26,016 bases of DNA from a virus: positions 1-26,016 of IMG/VR virus record IMGVR_UViG_3300043446_000264, one strand, 5' to 3'. Of the stretch, positions 16,460 through 23,264 are shown in pieces (positions within the stretch are counted from its first letter, which is position 1; the number at the start of each line of letters is the position of its first letter). The notes below the pieces were generated by a model. That model did not search any database. It worked only from the letters and a program-made list of their open reading frames with translations, and had not been told where the DNA came from. The translations under genes and the position numbers were made by a program.

Positions 16460-17734
16460 TTACCCCATCCAAGAGTGCTGTCCGGCGTATAGCTGGACGT
16501 TGGGTTTCGGCGGGCGAACTTTCCTCGGCTCGTTCACCATCAGTCCGATCATTCTAAATGCGTCTGCGCCGTGTGAATAGTGGTCGTGCAAGGGTTGGCG
16601 GCTGAATTGGCCGGTATCGGGGTCTACCTCGTACCGGTAATGCCTCAATGCTTCAAGTCCCTCATGGCAATTTTCCCTGTCGAAATAGCATGAACGGAAT
16701 AGCGTCCTGGCCGCGTTGATGCTGTCGGCCACGGGAGTGCGCGGGATGATTCGGGTTTTGTAACCCGCTGCTCTGACGATTTCCTCGATGCTGCGTCCGT
16801 TGGCGGCAAGGGTTTTGTTTTCTGCATCATGGGGCAACCACAGGGTGTCGTAGATATACCCGAATGTCTGCATTGATGCCAGATATTCAGACATCGTTTT
16901 CTGCGTGCCCTCAAGGTAACGAATCAGGCGGGTTTCCATGCCAATGAACTGCAGGAACCAGATTGCCGTGGCGTCCGACCAGCCCAGGTCAAAGATGGCA
17001 TGGACGGGTTTGGATGGGTCATAGGGAACCCGAGTGATGCGCTGCTCAAACTCTGCCATCTGCAGTTCGCGGGCAAAGATCGCGCCGTCCACCGTTTGAC
17101 GGCACATGCCCTCCCACACCGTCCGGTAAGCCTCGGGGTCGCGGTGCTTTAAGGCGTCTTTTTCGGCCCTCAGCGTTTCGGGAAACCAAGGGTTGTCCTG
17201 CCAGTTAATCTTGACCACCACCGACCCGTCAGGCGGGTTCACCACAAACCGCTGGTAAGTCTCGTCCGTTTCCAGTTCCGGGTTGAACGTGACCCAAATC
17301 TCGCTGGCTTCCTTGCGGATCGTCGGAATCAGGGTGTTCCAACTCATGCGGCTGACTGTTTGGGCTTCCTCCACCCAACAGACGTCCACGCCTTCGTATG
17401 ACTTTACGTTGGCGACGTTGTTCTTTAGGCCCACGAAGTTGAACTCGCTGCCGTTTACGCCCCTGATCTGCGCCTGGGTGATCTCATAGAACGTATCCAG
17501 ACCAAGAGCCTGTATCTGATCGCACAGCAGTTTGTGGACGGAATCCTTGATGGATGTCTGAAATTCGCGGGCGCACAGTACGCGCAGGGGCTTTTGCGCC
17601 CCCAAGATCAGAAGCGCTCTGGCAACGCCCCATGATTTTGCCCCGCCTCGGCCTCCGTACAGGACTTTATAGCGTGCGGGTTTGAATAGACATTGCAGCT
17701 TGACCGGAAACTCGGCCTTGGCAACGTTATTCAT
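16460..17734 (-). CDS. terL: Terminase large subunit (Terminase_3 type)
   Basis: Encodes 424 residues. Packaging ATPase and nuclease. Walker A YGGRGGAKS (26-34), Walker B VDVCWVEEA (116-124, with the catalytic EE), coupling motif TFNPE (149-153). RNase-H-like nuclease acids are likely D249 in FDLGWSDATA, D303 in LPHDAENKT and D391 in SHGADAFR. Length is close to SPP1/PBSX-type TerL (about 420-430), shorter than P22 gp2 (499), so the motor type is not the P22 one although the head is P22-like. The ATG overlaps the small subunit stop by 8 nt. Confidence 0.95.
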   Translation of the reverse strand: MNNVAKAEFPVKLQCLFKPARYKVLYGGRGGAKSWGVARALLILGAQKPLRVLCAREFQTSIKDSVHKLLCDQIQALGLDTFYEITQAQIRGVNGSEFNFVGLKNNVANVKSYEGVDVCWVEEAQTVSRMSWNTLIPTIRKEASEIWVTFNPELETDETYQRFVVNPPDGSVVVKINWQDNPWFPETLRAEKDALKHRDPEAYRTVWEGMCRQTVDGAIFARELQMAEFEQRITRVPYDPSKPVHAIFDLGWSDATAIWFLQFIGMETRLIRYLEGTQKTMSEYLASMQTFGYIYDTLWLPHDAENKTLAANGRSIEEIVRAAGYKTRIIPRTPVADSINAARTLFRSCYFDRENCHEGLEALRHYRYEVDPDTGQFSRQPLHDHYSHGADAFRMIGLMVNEPRKVRPPKPNVQLYAGQHSWMG

Positions 17735-18077
17735 TGGGCTTTACAAAGGAAACTTGGATGCCCTGCAGCGGCTCCCCGTCCGCGCCGGTTACCTCGTTCT
17801 TCACGGTCTCAGACCACCGCATTTGCGCTTTTGTCCACCAAATCAGGCAGGTTGTGTCGCCTGCCATAGCCTTGCTGAACAGCGTTTTGGCGATCTGCCC
17901 GTTGGCTTTAGCCTTGCCCGCGTCCAGTTCGGCTCGATAGTATTTCCGCAGGGTTTTGTCATCAATCCCAACAAGAATGGCGATCTGCTCGTGCGGCAAG
18001 CCTAACCCGCTGGTACTTTCTACCAGTTTCCGGGATTCTGCCGTTGGTTCGTGCGGCTCTTGCGGATAGATGGGCAT
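17727..18077 (-). CDS. Terminase small subunit (probable)
   Basis: Encodes 116 residues. DNA-recognition subunit that selects phage DNA for packaging. A helix-turn-helix lies at about residues 24-50 (LGLPHEQIAILVGIDDKTLR, then KYYRAELDAG). It is followed by a helical oligomerisation-type segment (ANGQIAKTLFSKAMAGDTTC, then LIWWTKAQMRW), a pattern seen repeatedly in small terminases, and a short C-terminal tail (GIQVSFVKPNE) that may contact TerL. It overlaps terL by 8 nt. No clear ribosome binding site is visible before the ATG, only an A-rich stretch. Confidence 0.85.
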   Translation of the reverse strand: MPIYPQEPHEPTAESRKLVESTSGLGLPHEQIAILVGIDDKTLRKYYRAELDAGKAKANGQIAKTLFSKAMAGDTTCLIWWTKAQMRWSETVKNEVTGADGEPLQGIQVSFVKPNE

Positions 18078-18099
18078 TTTTTTAAGGGGAACTCGGTAA

Positions 18100-18129
18100 A
18101 TTTTAGGTACATTCTGCTGGCGCGGTCAA
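18100..18129 (-). promoter_or_regulatory. Candidate sigma-70 promoter for the terminase genes
   Basis: On the minus strand TTGACC (18124-18129), an 18-bp spacer and TAAAAT (18100-18105): 5/6 and 5/6 matches. It lies at the 3' end of the methyltransferase gene; its -10 box contains that gene's stop codon, and the start would be near 18093, about 16 nt before the TerS ATG. Confidence 0.5.
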
Positions 18130-19350
18130 CAGAACGGCCTTTTTGCCGGTGAAATCTTCCCATCGTTTGACGATGACGTCGCAGTATTTGGGGTCTAGTT
18201 CCATTCCGTAACATTGCCGTTTCAATTTCTCGGCGGCAATGATCGTTGTCCCCGTTCCGCAAAATGGCTCATAGAACGTCTTTGCTGTGTTGCACAATTT
18301 GTCCATAACCCACTCCGGCACATGAACTGGCATGGTTGCGGCATGAACTGAAGCAAATTCATTATTGCGTTGCGGTGGTGCGGTATATACCGATTGAATT
18401 GTTCCGCGCCAATTGCTGCATGGAATAGATCGACTGGCATTGTCATCGCCAAATACAACCATCCACTCATATCTTGATGCCATCACACCAGATGCCATTT
18501 GCGGCGCAGCGTGCCCTTTATCCCAAGTAACAATATCACACAGTTTCTCTATTCTGTCGTTAATCCACCGCATCAATTGACGTTTGTTTCCCGCCAACGG
18601 TTGCACATTGACAACCCACCCACTACTGACACATGTCAACGACGTACTCCACCAACCATCCATCAAGTCTGCCCATGATTCAGAATCATCCCTATGCGTT
18701 TCATAAGCGTTCTTTTTCGTTTTCATGGCCTTGTTGCCACTTAAACCTGCGGATTGGCCCAAAGCATATGGCGGCGAAGTAAAGCAAATGTCGGCCTTTT
18801 GCCCGTCCATCAGCCTGTCCACCGCATCTATGCTGGTGCTGTCCCCGCACATCAGCCGGTGCTTGCCCAACTGGTAAATGTCCCCTAACTTGGTCTTGGG
18901 TTCTTCGGGTACGGGCGGTGTTTCGTCCTCGTCTGTCAGCCCCGCGGTGACTTCTTCGGGGTCGAGGGCTTCAATTTCATCCAGGCTGAAGCCGGTCAGT
19001 TCTAGATCAAACCCCAAGTCTTTTAGCTGGTCGAACTCAATTTTTAGCAGGTCATTGTCCCAACCGGCGTTCAGCGCCAGCTTGTTGTCGGCAATGATGT
19101 ATGCCTTTTTCTGCGCTTCGGTCAGGTCTTTAAGCTCGATCGTTGGCACTTCGGTGTGCCCGAGCTTACGCGCGGCCATCAGTCTGCCGTGGCCTGCGAT
19201 GATTCCGTTTGTCCCGTCCACCAGGATCGGGTTAGTCCAGCCAAATTCCTTAATGCTGGCCGCTATTTGAGCGACTTGTTCGTCACTGTGGGTGCGGCTG
19301 TTGTTAGCGTAAGGGATTAGTTCTGCGACCTTTTTGACGGTGATTTTCAC
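18103..19350 (-). CDS. DNA methyltransferase with N-terminal ParB-like domain
   Basis: Encodes 415 residues from a GTG start in a GTGA overlap. Residues about 1-95 are a ParB/Srx-like domain: [64 protein letters not shown]. Residues about 155-405 are an amino-methyltransferase: motif IV TSPPY (191-195) comes first and the SAM-binding motif EPFCGTGTT (361-369) last, followed by [20 protein letters not shown], the order of the beta class (N4-cytosine or N6-adenine). It probably modifies phage DNA against host restriction. No cognate nuclease is seen. The central part (about 18330-18780), holding the likely target-recognition region, has visibly lower G+C than the two ends. Confidence 0.9.
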   Translation of the reverse strand: MKITVKKVAELIPYANNSRTHSDEQVAQIAASIKEFGWTNPILVDGTNGIIAGHGRLMAARKLGHTEVPTIELKDLTEAQKKAYIIADNKLALNAGWDNDLLKIEFDQLKDLGFDLELTGFSLDEIEALDPEEVTAGLTDEDETPPVPEEPKTKLGDIYQLGKHRLMCGDSTSIDAVDRLMDGQKADICFTSPPYALGQSAGLSGNKAMKTKKNAYETHRDDSESWADLMDGWWSTSLTCVSSGWVVNVQPLAGNKRQLMRWINDRIEKLCDIVTWDKGHAAPQMASGVMASRYEWMVVFGDDNASRSIPCSNWRGTIQSVYTAPPQRNNEFASVHAATMPVHVPEWVMDKLCNTAKTFYEPFCGTGTTIIAAEKLKRQCYGMELDPKYCDVIVKRWEDFTGKKAVLLTAPAECT

Positions 19351-19490
19351 TTCTTTTTGGGCTTTTTCTCTGCTTCGCGCTTCACGGAGTAGGCGATTGC
19401 AACCGCTTGTTTCGGCGGCTTGCCTGCCTTAATTTCCGTCTTGATGTTCTCTTTCAGAGCTTCCTTGGTCTTGCTGTGCTTTAGCGGCAT
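19347..19490 (-). CDS. Small Lys-rich protein, DUF6496-like
   Basis: Encodes 47 residues starting [20 protein letters not shown], then [20 protein letters not shown], and a Lys-rich end. This matches the pattern MPLKxGxSxKxxxxNIxxxxxxGxPxKQAVAIAxS of tiny phage proteins of unknown function (DUF6496 by memory). It overlaps the 64-aa gene upstream by 62 nt and the methyltransferase start by GTGA. Strongly basic, no transmembrane segment; nucleic acid binding is only a guess. Confidence 0.75.
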   Translation of the reverse strand: MPLKHSKTKEALKENIKTEIKAGKPPKQAVAIAYSVKREAEKKPKKK

Positions 19491-19623
19491 TTTTGGACTC
19501 CATTTGTGTAATCAAGTGTTTACAGAACATCAGTGCGCCGTTGATGGTCGCAGCCTGCATCTCTGCTTGCTTCAGTTGCGTCTCTAGGTTCTTCTGTTCG
19601 TTTTGCAGTTCTTCCAGAGTCAT
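19429..19623 (-). CDS. Small coiled-coil protein
   Basis: Encodes 64 residues. [20 protein letters not shown], then [20 protein letters not shown], is a clear coiled coil covering about residues 2-45, followed by a polar Gln/Ser/Glu-rich tail. The start ATG overlaps the previous stop as TAATG, so it is likely translated by re-initiation. Many phages carry a short EELxxExxxLExQxxQxxxxxxxxxGAxxxxxxLI protein of unknown role. The 3' end overlaps the next gene by 62 nt. Confidence 0.7.
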   Translation of the reverse strand: MTLEELQNEQKNLETQLKQAEMQAATINGALMFCKHLITQMESKNAAKAQQDQGSSEREHQDGN

Positions 19624-19895
19624 TAGCAGTTCCAGTTCTTCAGTGATGCCTTAGCGCGTTCTGCAGGGCCTTTGGAGTGCTTGACCACGCCTTCCATTCT
19701 GGCGCAGAAGCTGGCTTTGCGTGCCTTGTCTTTTTCGGTCTTGGGGTTCGGAGCCGGTGGCTTCAGATTGGCATTGTTCTTGGCGTTGTACTCTGCCCTG
19801 CCCTTGGCGGTCATTCCTGCGCCCTTTTCTGTCGGGTTGTAGGTCTTGTCCTTGCCCGTGGTCTTGTGCGGGATCGGCTTGTCGTGCTTTTTCAT
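19623..19895 (-). CDS. Small Lys-rich phage protein of a conserved aquatic-phage family
   Basis: Encodes 90 residues. MKKHDKPIPHKTTGKDKTYN followed by PTEKGAGMTAKGRAEYNAKN, and near the end KARKASFCARMEGVVKHSKG then a KNWNC terminus. The pattern KxIPHKTTGKxKxYxPTxKGAGMTAKGxxxYxxxN...RxxSFCARMxG...WxC is shared by small proteins in many phages, with unknown function. Very basic. ATGA overlap with the upstream gene and TAATG with the downstream one. Confidence 0.8.
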   Translation of the reverse strand: MKKHDKPIPHKTTGKDKTYNPTEKGAGMTAKGRAEYNAKNNANLKPPAPNPKTEKDKARKASFCARMEGVVKHSKGPAERAKASLKNWNC

Positions 19896-20053
19896 TTCTT
19901 TTTCGCTGTTTTGGCAGCGTCCTTGAATGCTTGGGCAGTGGGTGCGCCTTTGGTTCCCGGCTTCCGCATCTTTTCTACGGGCTTGCCTTCGGCTTTTTCA
20001 CGCTCAATGCGCTCGCGTTTGGCATGGATGTTTGCGTACAGTCCTGGTTTCAT
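19892..20053 (-). CDS. Small basic phage protein
   Basis: Encodes 53 residues when started at the ATG at 20053, in an ATGA overlap with the GroES-like stop: MKPGLYANIHAKRERIEREK, then AEGKPVEKMRKPGTKGAPTA, and the Lys-rich end KDAAKTAKKK. An upstream in-frame ATG (20128) would add 25 residues that overlap the GroES-like gene and read like out-of-frame sequence, so it is rejected. The MKxGLYANIHAKR...MRKPGxKGAPTxxAF pattern is common in phages; function unknown. It is one of a run of coupled basic mini-proteins. Confidence 0.8.
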   Translation of the reverse strand: MKPGLYANIHAKRERIEREKAEGKPVEKMRKPGTKGAPTAQAFKDAAKTAKKK

Positions 20054-20307
20054 GGTTCCACCACCGCGCAGATGTCGGCCTCTTGGATGATTTGGTAGTC
20101 CTGACCATCTATGGTGTGGACGGGCCACTTCAGATAGTCGCCGTTGCCATACTTAATGAAGTCCCCGACTGCCGCCTGGTCAACGTCAGGGCCGATGGCG
20201 ACGATTTTCCCCTCGTTGAAGGGTTCTTTGTTGTCTGTCCAGATCAGGTCGCTCAGTTGGCGCACCGTGGGCTTGACAACTACTCTGTCTCTCAGAGGTT
20301 TAAGCAT
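20050..20307 (-). CDS. GroES-like co-chaperonin
   Basis: Encodes 85 residues (bacterial GroES is about 97). MLKPLRDRVVVKP matches the GroES start (LxDRVxVKxxE). SDLIWTDNKEPF replaces the mobile loop; LIW is in the place of the hydrophobic IVL/IIL tripeptide that docks on GroEL. Next come EGKIVAIGPD (GEVLAVG in GroES), VGDFIKYGNGDYLKWPVHTI (VGDxVxFxxGYGxKxxxID) and the ending YQIIQEADICAVVEP (VLIMxESDILAIVE). It should cap host GroEL, as T4 gp31 does. P22-type coat folding is known to depend on GroEL/ES, which fits its presence beside such a head module. Overlaps: 8 nt upstream, ATGA downstream. Confidence 0.85.
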   Translation of the reverse strand: MLKPLRDRVVVKPTVRQLSDLIWTDNKEPFNEGKIVAIGPDVDQAAVGDFIKYGNGDYLKWPVHTIDGQDYQIIQEADICAVVEP

Positions 20308-20518
20308 TTTTCTTTGGCCTTCCAGGTTTGCGTTTTGGTTCTTCCGTTGGAATTACCAGAACTTCTTTTGGTTGGAATGTGGTGTCCACTTCCCGAGGCC
20401 AGAATTCCCCGCACCATTCGTTTCGGTGACGCGCTTGGTACACGGGGAATCGTCGACACTGCCCCAATTGGGTGTGATCGACAAAATACTTGCAATCAAT
20501 ACAATGATTATCAGCCAT
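20300..20518 (-). CDS. Small Cys-rich protein with AT-hook-like tail
   Basis: Encodes 72 residues. N-terminal part: C6-x2-C9-KYF, GQC21RRFP and EWC36GEFWP, a four-cysteine pattern (CxxCKYF...CRR.P...WCGEF) well known in small phage proteins and probably zinc- or cluster-binding. The C-terminus ends PKRKPGRPKKNA, with a GRP core flanked by basic residues like an AT-hook that binds AT-rich minor grooves. It overlaps the GroES-like start by 8 nt. The binding functions are inferred. Confidence 0.75.
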   Translation of the reverse strand: MADNHCIDCKYFVDHTQLGQCRRFPVYQARHRNEWCGEFWPREVDTTFQPKEVLVIPTEEPKRKPGRPKKNA

Positions 20519-20579
20519 TTCTGTCCTGTCAGGAATGGTCAGAGTCGGTGGCCTGCGGCATCAGGCTCACCGGCTCGTC

Positions 20580-20888
20580 TTAGCCGCGCATGTGGCTGTA
20601 GACGCACTTCTCGCCCATGTGACCTTTCATATCACCCAAGCGACCATCATGCTTGCCGTGGTCACCAGCACGGCCAGCACCGTCCATCGCGCCCATGCCA
20701 ACGCCGCCCACGATTGCCGCGCGGCGCTCACCGCTGCGGTCACTCGAAGTTGCGCCTTTTGGCGGGGTTGCGCCCGTGGTGCTCGGCACGCCTGTCGTGT
20801 CGACCTTGGAGGCACTGACACGTTTTTCGCCCGTCGAATCGCTCGATTTAGCGCCTTTCGGCAGCTTTTCCATGTTGTAGTAGCCCAT
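20580..20888 (-). CDS. Hypothetical Gly/Lys/Ser-rich protein
   Basis: Encodes 102 residues: GYYNMEKLPKGAKSSDSTGE, an SASKVDTTGVPSTTGA linker, a second KGATSSDRSGERRAAIVGG segment resembling the first (KGAKSSDSTGEKR), then Gly/His/Asp-rich sequence with HGKHDGRLGDMKGHMG. AAGGA lies 7 nt before the ATG. Low complexity suggests a disordered protein. Family not recognised. A promoter candidate lies just upstream. After its stop a further 16 in-frame codons are open up to a TGA just before the next gene, in sequence that can form a bulged hairpin (minus-strand GGTG-A-GCCTG / CAGGCCACC) without a T run. Confidence 0.6.
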   Translation of the reverse strand: MGYYNMEKLPKGAKSSDSTGEKRVSASKVDTTGVPSTTGATPPKGATSSDRSGERRAAIVGGVGMGAMDGAGRAGDHGKHDGRLGDMKGHMGEKCVYSHMRG

Positions 20889-20920
20889 TTTTCCATCCTT
20901 GCAAGGTTAGTGGAGTCTTG

Positions 20921-20948
20921 ATTCTCGCGGGTTTTTGGGGCTTGTCAA
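20921..20948 (-). promoter_or_regulatory. Candidate promoter for the small-protein/GroES-like cluster
   Basis: On the minus strand TTGACA (20943-20948, full consensus), a 16-bp spacer and GAGAAT (20921-20926, 4/6). It overlaps the stop of the winged-helix gene; the start would be near 20914, about 26 nt before the next ATG. Confidence 0.4.
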
Positions 20949-21229
20949 TATGGGATGGCGGCGATCCATTCCCGTTCTTGACGCCCTGATCGGCTGCGGA
21001 CTGTCTTGCCTGTCGGGATCGCCAATCCTTCCTGCTCTAGCTCTTTCATGCGCTTTCCAACCTGATGCGGCTCTAGCCCTGCCCTGACCGCCAACTCACT
21101 GACACCGCATGGGCCTTGCATCAGACACTGCGCGATACGCTCTCGGTGCTTTCTGGCAAGTTCTTTGGCGCTTTCTGCGGCCATGTGAGAGGTTATCGGG
21201 TCGGTGTTTCGCGCTTTCGGTTCAAACAT
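20945..21229 (-). CDS. Winged-helix DNA-binding protein
   Basis: Encodes 94 residues. N-terminal ARNTDPITSHMAAESAKELA is typical of a small phage family; residues about 28-75 form a winged helix (HRERIAQCLMQGPCGVSELA, VRAGLEPHQVGKRMKELEQE, GLAIPTGKTVRSRSGRQERE, where the last part is the wing), ending WIAAIPY. It may be a regulator acting between early recombination genes and later genes. Its start lies inside the 46-aa membrane protein gene, read in another frame. Confidence 0.75.
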   Translation of the reverse strand: MFEPKARNTDPITSHMAAESAKELARKHRERIAQCLMQGPCGVSELAVRAGLEPHQVGKRMKELEQEGLAIPTGKTVRSRSGRQEREWIAAIPY

Positions 21230-21333
21230 TGTTGCCTCTTAATTCGGTTAATGATGGAAATTCCTGCAGCAATGACAATAATCCACAGGGCCATGCAAAT
21301 GAAAAACATCACCCATTCGCGCGGCCCGTACAT
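21193..21333 (-). CDS. Small single-span membrane protein
   Basis: Encodes 46 residues starting MYGPREWVMFFICMALWIIV. One hydrophobic helix covers about residues 8-29, followed by a basic C-terminal tail (NRIKRQQCLNRKRETPTR), so the tail should stay in the cytoplasm. The ATG is in an ATGA overlap with the upstream gene's stop. The last 37 nt overlap the winged-helix gene. Too short for the usual length cut-offs. A holin-like or membrane-signalling role is possible, but nothing lytic lies nearby; function unknown. Confidence 0.6.
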   Translation of the reverse strand: MYGPREWVMFFICMALWIIVIAAGISIINRIKRQQCLNRKRETPTR

Positions 21334-21557
21334 CAGAAATCCTCATCAGGCGGGAATTCGTCCTTCGGGCGCGGCTGGTTCAGATACGCCCAACCCTGCC
21401 AACCTCCGTCTGCAATCGGGATGCAGTCTAGCTTCAGCATCGGGCCACTCTTGGTTTCGATGACTGAACCGATGCGCTGGTAGCGGTTCTTGTCCTCGCC
21501 ATTCTGGTTTTTATACGTGCCGGTTTTAACGGTCACCTCGTAAATGGTCTTGCTCAT
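21333..21557 (-). CDS. Possible small ssDNA-binding-like protein of the recombination module
   Basis: Encodes 74 residues. KTIYEVTVKTGTYKNQNGED, then KNRYQRIGSVIETKSGPMLK, LDCIPIADGGWQGWAYLNQP, and an acidic tail RPKDEFPPDEDF. A short beta protein with KNRYxxIGxVxE...MLKLxxIP is common beside phage recombinases. The beta core followed by a flexible acidic tail ending in Phe recalls the C-terminal peptide of SSB proteins. It overlaps the YqaJ-like gene by ATGA. SSB-like function is inferred only from shape and context. Confidence 0.7.
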   Translation of the reverse strand: MSKTIYEVTVKTGTYKNQNGEDKNRYQRIGSVIETKSGPMLKLDCIPIADGGWQGWAYLNQPRPKDEFPPDEDF

Positions 21558-22153
21558 ATAAGTTCCTTCAATTTGCTAATCTTTTCGTCCACTTCTGATA
21601 AGAATTTTATTACTTCCTTTTCCATTTCTCCTATTTTTTTGTCATCCCGGTTTACCCGAATCACACAAATCTGTAAGCCTTCGGGCATTCGTGGGTCAAA
21701 GCTGACGAAATCGCACCACTTTCGGTTGGTGCAGGCCATCTGCCACTGCATCTGGCCGATGTAGTCCGCGTCCGGTGTCTTGGTCAGCAAGGTATCCAAG
21801 TGGGTTGCGGTGTTGGGGCATTTAATCTCGACCAGCCCGTCAGCCCCCACAAGCCCATCAGGGGATGCGCCTGCCATCGGGATGACCGGATGGTCAACCA
21901 GGCCGGTTTCATCGACCAGAACCCCGTTTCTGGCCTCGTATGCGGCCCTTGCGAACGGTTCCTGGTCCGTGCCCCACTGCATCGCTGCGTTCATGAATGC
22001 GTCTGGCTTTTGTTGGGTCATGCGCTCGATGACCAATTGAGCCATGTAGTTGCGTCTGGCCGCGGTGGTCTTGCCGGCCAGGACGTCCTTGATTCGGCTG
22101 GCGGTGACCTTGCCCAGCCTGGCGGCAAACCATTCGTCTGTTTTCTGTTCCAT
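21554..22153 (-). CDS. YqaJ/lambda-Exo-like recombination exonuclease
   Basis: Encodes 199 residues. Digests one strand of double-stranded DNA ends for single-strand annealing. Motifs: KTDEWFAARLGKVTASRIKD (2-22 region, with the conserved W and the GKxTAS motif), WGTDQEPFARAAYEAR (E in GxxxEPxAR), GASPDGLVGADGLVEIKCPN with the catalytic D and ExK (about residues 95-115), and YIGQMQWQMACTNRKWCDFV (QxQWQM). All key residues of the PD-(D/E)XK YqaJ fold are present. The ATG overlaps the upstream stop as TAATG. The ERF-type annealing protein it should work with is encoded two genes upstream. Confidence 0.93.
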   Translation of the reverse strand: MEQKTDEWFAARLGKVTASRIKDVLAGKTTAARRNYMAQLVIERMTQQKPDAFMNAAMQWGTDQEPFARAAYEARNGVLVDETGLVDHPVIPMAGASPDGLVGADGLVEIKCPNTATHLDTLLTKTPDADYIGQMQWQMACTNRKWCDFVSFDPRMPEGLQICVIRVNRDDKKIGEMEKEVIKFLSEVDEKISKLKELI

Positions 22154-22653
22154 TATCCTGCGTCCTTAATGATGTTCTCGAAATGATCTTCAGTAATCTT
22201 GTAATGCTCGGGAAGCTGGCATTTGGCGTCGCGGTGCTGGCTCACAGCGATTGAATTGTCTGGCAGGACATAAGACACGGTGTTGTGAAATTCCCTCATG
22301 TCATACACCGATTCGTAAATGCCGAGTGCGCTTTCCGTGGCCCACTGCCAATCGTCCAGAAGCTCGCACACGCTGTCCATTGCCAGTTGCGCCCGTTTGC
22401 CAATGATGGTGTTGCGCTTGGGCTTGAGTAACCAGTAACCCTCGTAACTGGTCGGCAGCGTGAACCCAGACCGGACGATCTTTTCTTTGTAGATCAATCC
22501 CAGACCCTTGCGTTCCTGTCTCACGATTGCCTCGGCGTTTTCTTTTGCCAGCAATTCGCGCTTGGCTTTCAGCGCCCGTTCTTTTGCGGCTCTGAATTTT
22601 TCTGCGGCAAACCCTGCGAATCCGGGCGGTAATAGGTAATGTTTTCTGTTCAT
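22153..22653 (-). CDS. Hypothetical protein between ERF and exonuclease genes
   Basis: Encodes 166 residues. N-terminus MNRKHYLLPPGFAGFAAEKF, then a long basic helix (about residues 20-50: RAAKERALKAKRELLAKENA), then SGFTLPTSYEGYWLLKPKRN, and a C-terminal alpha/beta half with ESVYDMREFHNTVSYVLPDN and SIAVSQHRDAKCQLPEHYKI. No motif recognised. ATGA overlap with ERF and TAATG with the exonuclease gene. This tight coupling suggests a recombination accessory role, as P22 abc genes have beside erf, but no similarity to Abc proteins is visible. Confidence 0.8.
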   Translation of the reverse strand: MNRKHYLLPPGFAGFAAEKFRAAKERALKAKRELLAKENAEAIVRQERKGLGLIYKEKIVRSGFTLPTSYEGYWLLKPKRNTIIGKRAQLAMDSVCELLDDWQWATESALGIYESVYDMREFHNTVSYVLPDNSIAVSQHRDAKCQLPEHYKITEDHFENIIKDAG

Positions 22654-23222
22654 TTCTGCAGCTCCGCTTTGCGTTTGTTCTTGGCCACGATGATCTTGGC
22701 CTGCAGAACCTGGTCGCCAACCGTAAGACCGTAGGCCTCTTTGTAGAGGTCTTTTAGCTCGTCCTCAGTCTGTGCGGCTTCCATCGCTAGGATCAGGTCG
22801 GCAACCTTGCTGGCCACCTTTTCGTTGGCAGGCTGACTGATGGCCGGCTTGAGCTTGGCGGCGTTTCCGTCATCATCTTCCGGTGCGATACCGCACGCTG
22901 CCATCAGGCTGTAGCGGCGTGCGTAGGTTAGCGCCGATCCGTACCCCTGCGGATCTTGTTTGGCCGCGGGAACGTGCAGCTTGCCGGCGCTGTAGATTTC
23001 ACCGGATTCGTGAACAAACACGGTTTCCACAATCACCCCGTCTTGGCACTCATGCATCTGCTGGATCAGGGCGATGCCGTTGCTGTTTAGGCTGTCAATC
23101 ACTGCCTCCACACACGCAGCCAGATCCGCATATTTGCTGCGGAAATGGGGGTTGGTGCTGGACTTCAGTGCTGGCCCGAAGGCCTTCTGTGCTTTCACTA
23201 GACTGCTTGCAATGTTCTTCAT
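22650..23222 (-). CDS. erf: ERF-family single-strand annealing protein
   Basis: Encodes 190 residues. Binds and anneals single-stranded DNA; the P22 Erf type. KNIASSLVKAQKAFGPALKS, then NPHFRSKYADLAACVEAVID and SLNSNGIALIQQM are the family's N-terminal pattern (NPxFxSKYAxLxxxxxxIxxxLxxxGLxxxQ), followed by ETVFVHESGEIYSAGKLHVP, and the conserved KQDPQGYGSALTYARRYSLM then AACGIAPEDDDGNAA. A helical C-terminus (about 130-190) follows. The ATG at 23222 is chosen over the in-frame TTG at 23234 because GAGGAACATT fits as its ribosome binding site. Confidence 0.92.
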   Translation of the reverse strand: MKNIASSLVKAQKAFGPALKSSTNPHFRSKYADLAACVEAVIDSLNSNGIALIQQMHECQDGVIVETVFVHESGEIYSAGKLHVPAAKQDPQGYGSALTYARRYSLMAACGIAPEDDDGNAAKLKPAISQPANEKVASKVADLILAMEAAQTEDELKDLYKEAYGLTVGDQVLQAKIIVAKNKRKAELQK

Positions 23223-23264
23223 AATGTTCCTCAATTTGGACTGTTTGGTAATACTGCTCTTGGC

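Noticed and set aside
20054-20128. N-terminal extension of the 53-aa basic protein
   Set aside because: The added residues lie wholly within the GroES-like gene in another frame, and the internal ATG has an ATGA junction.
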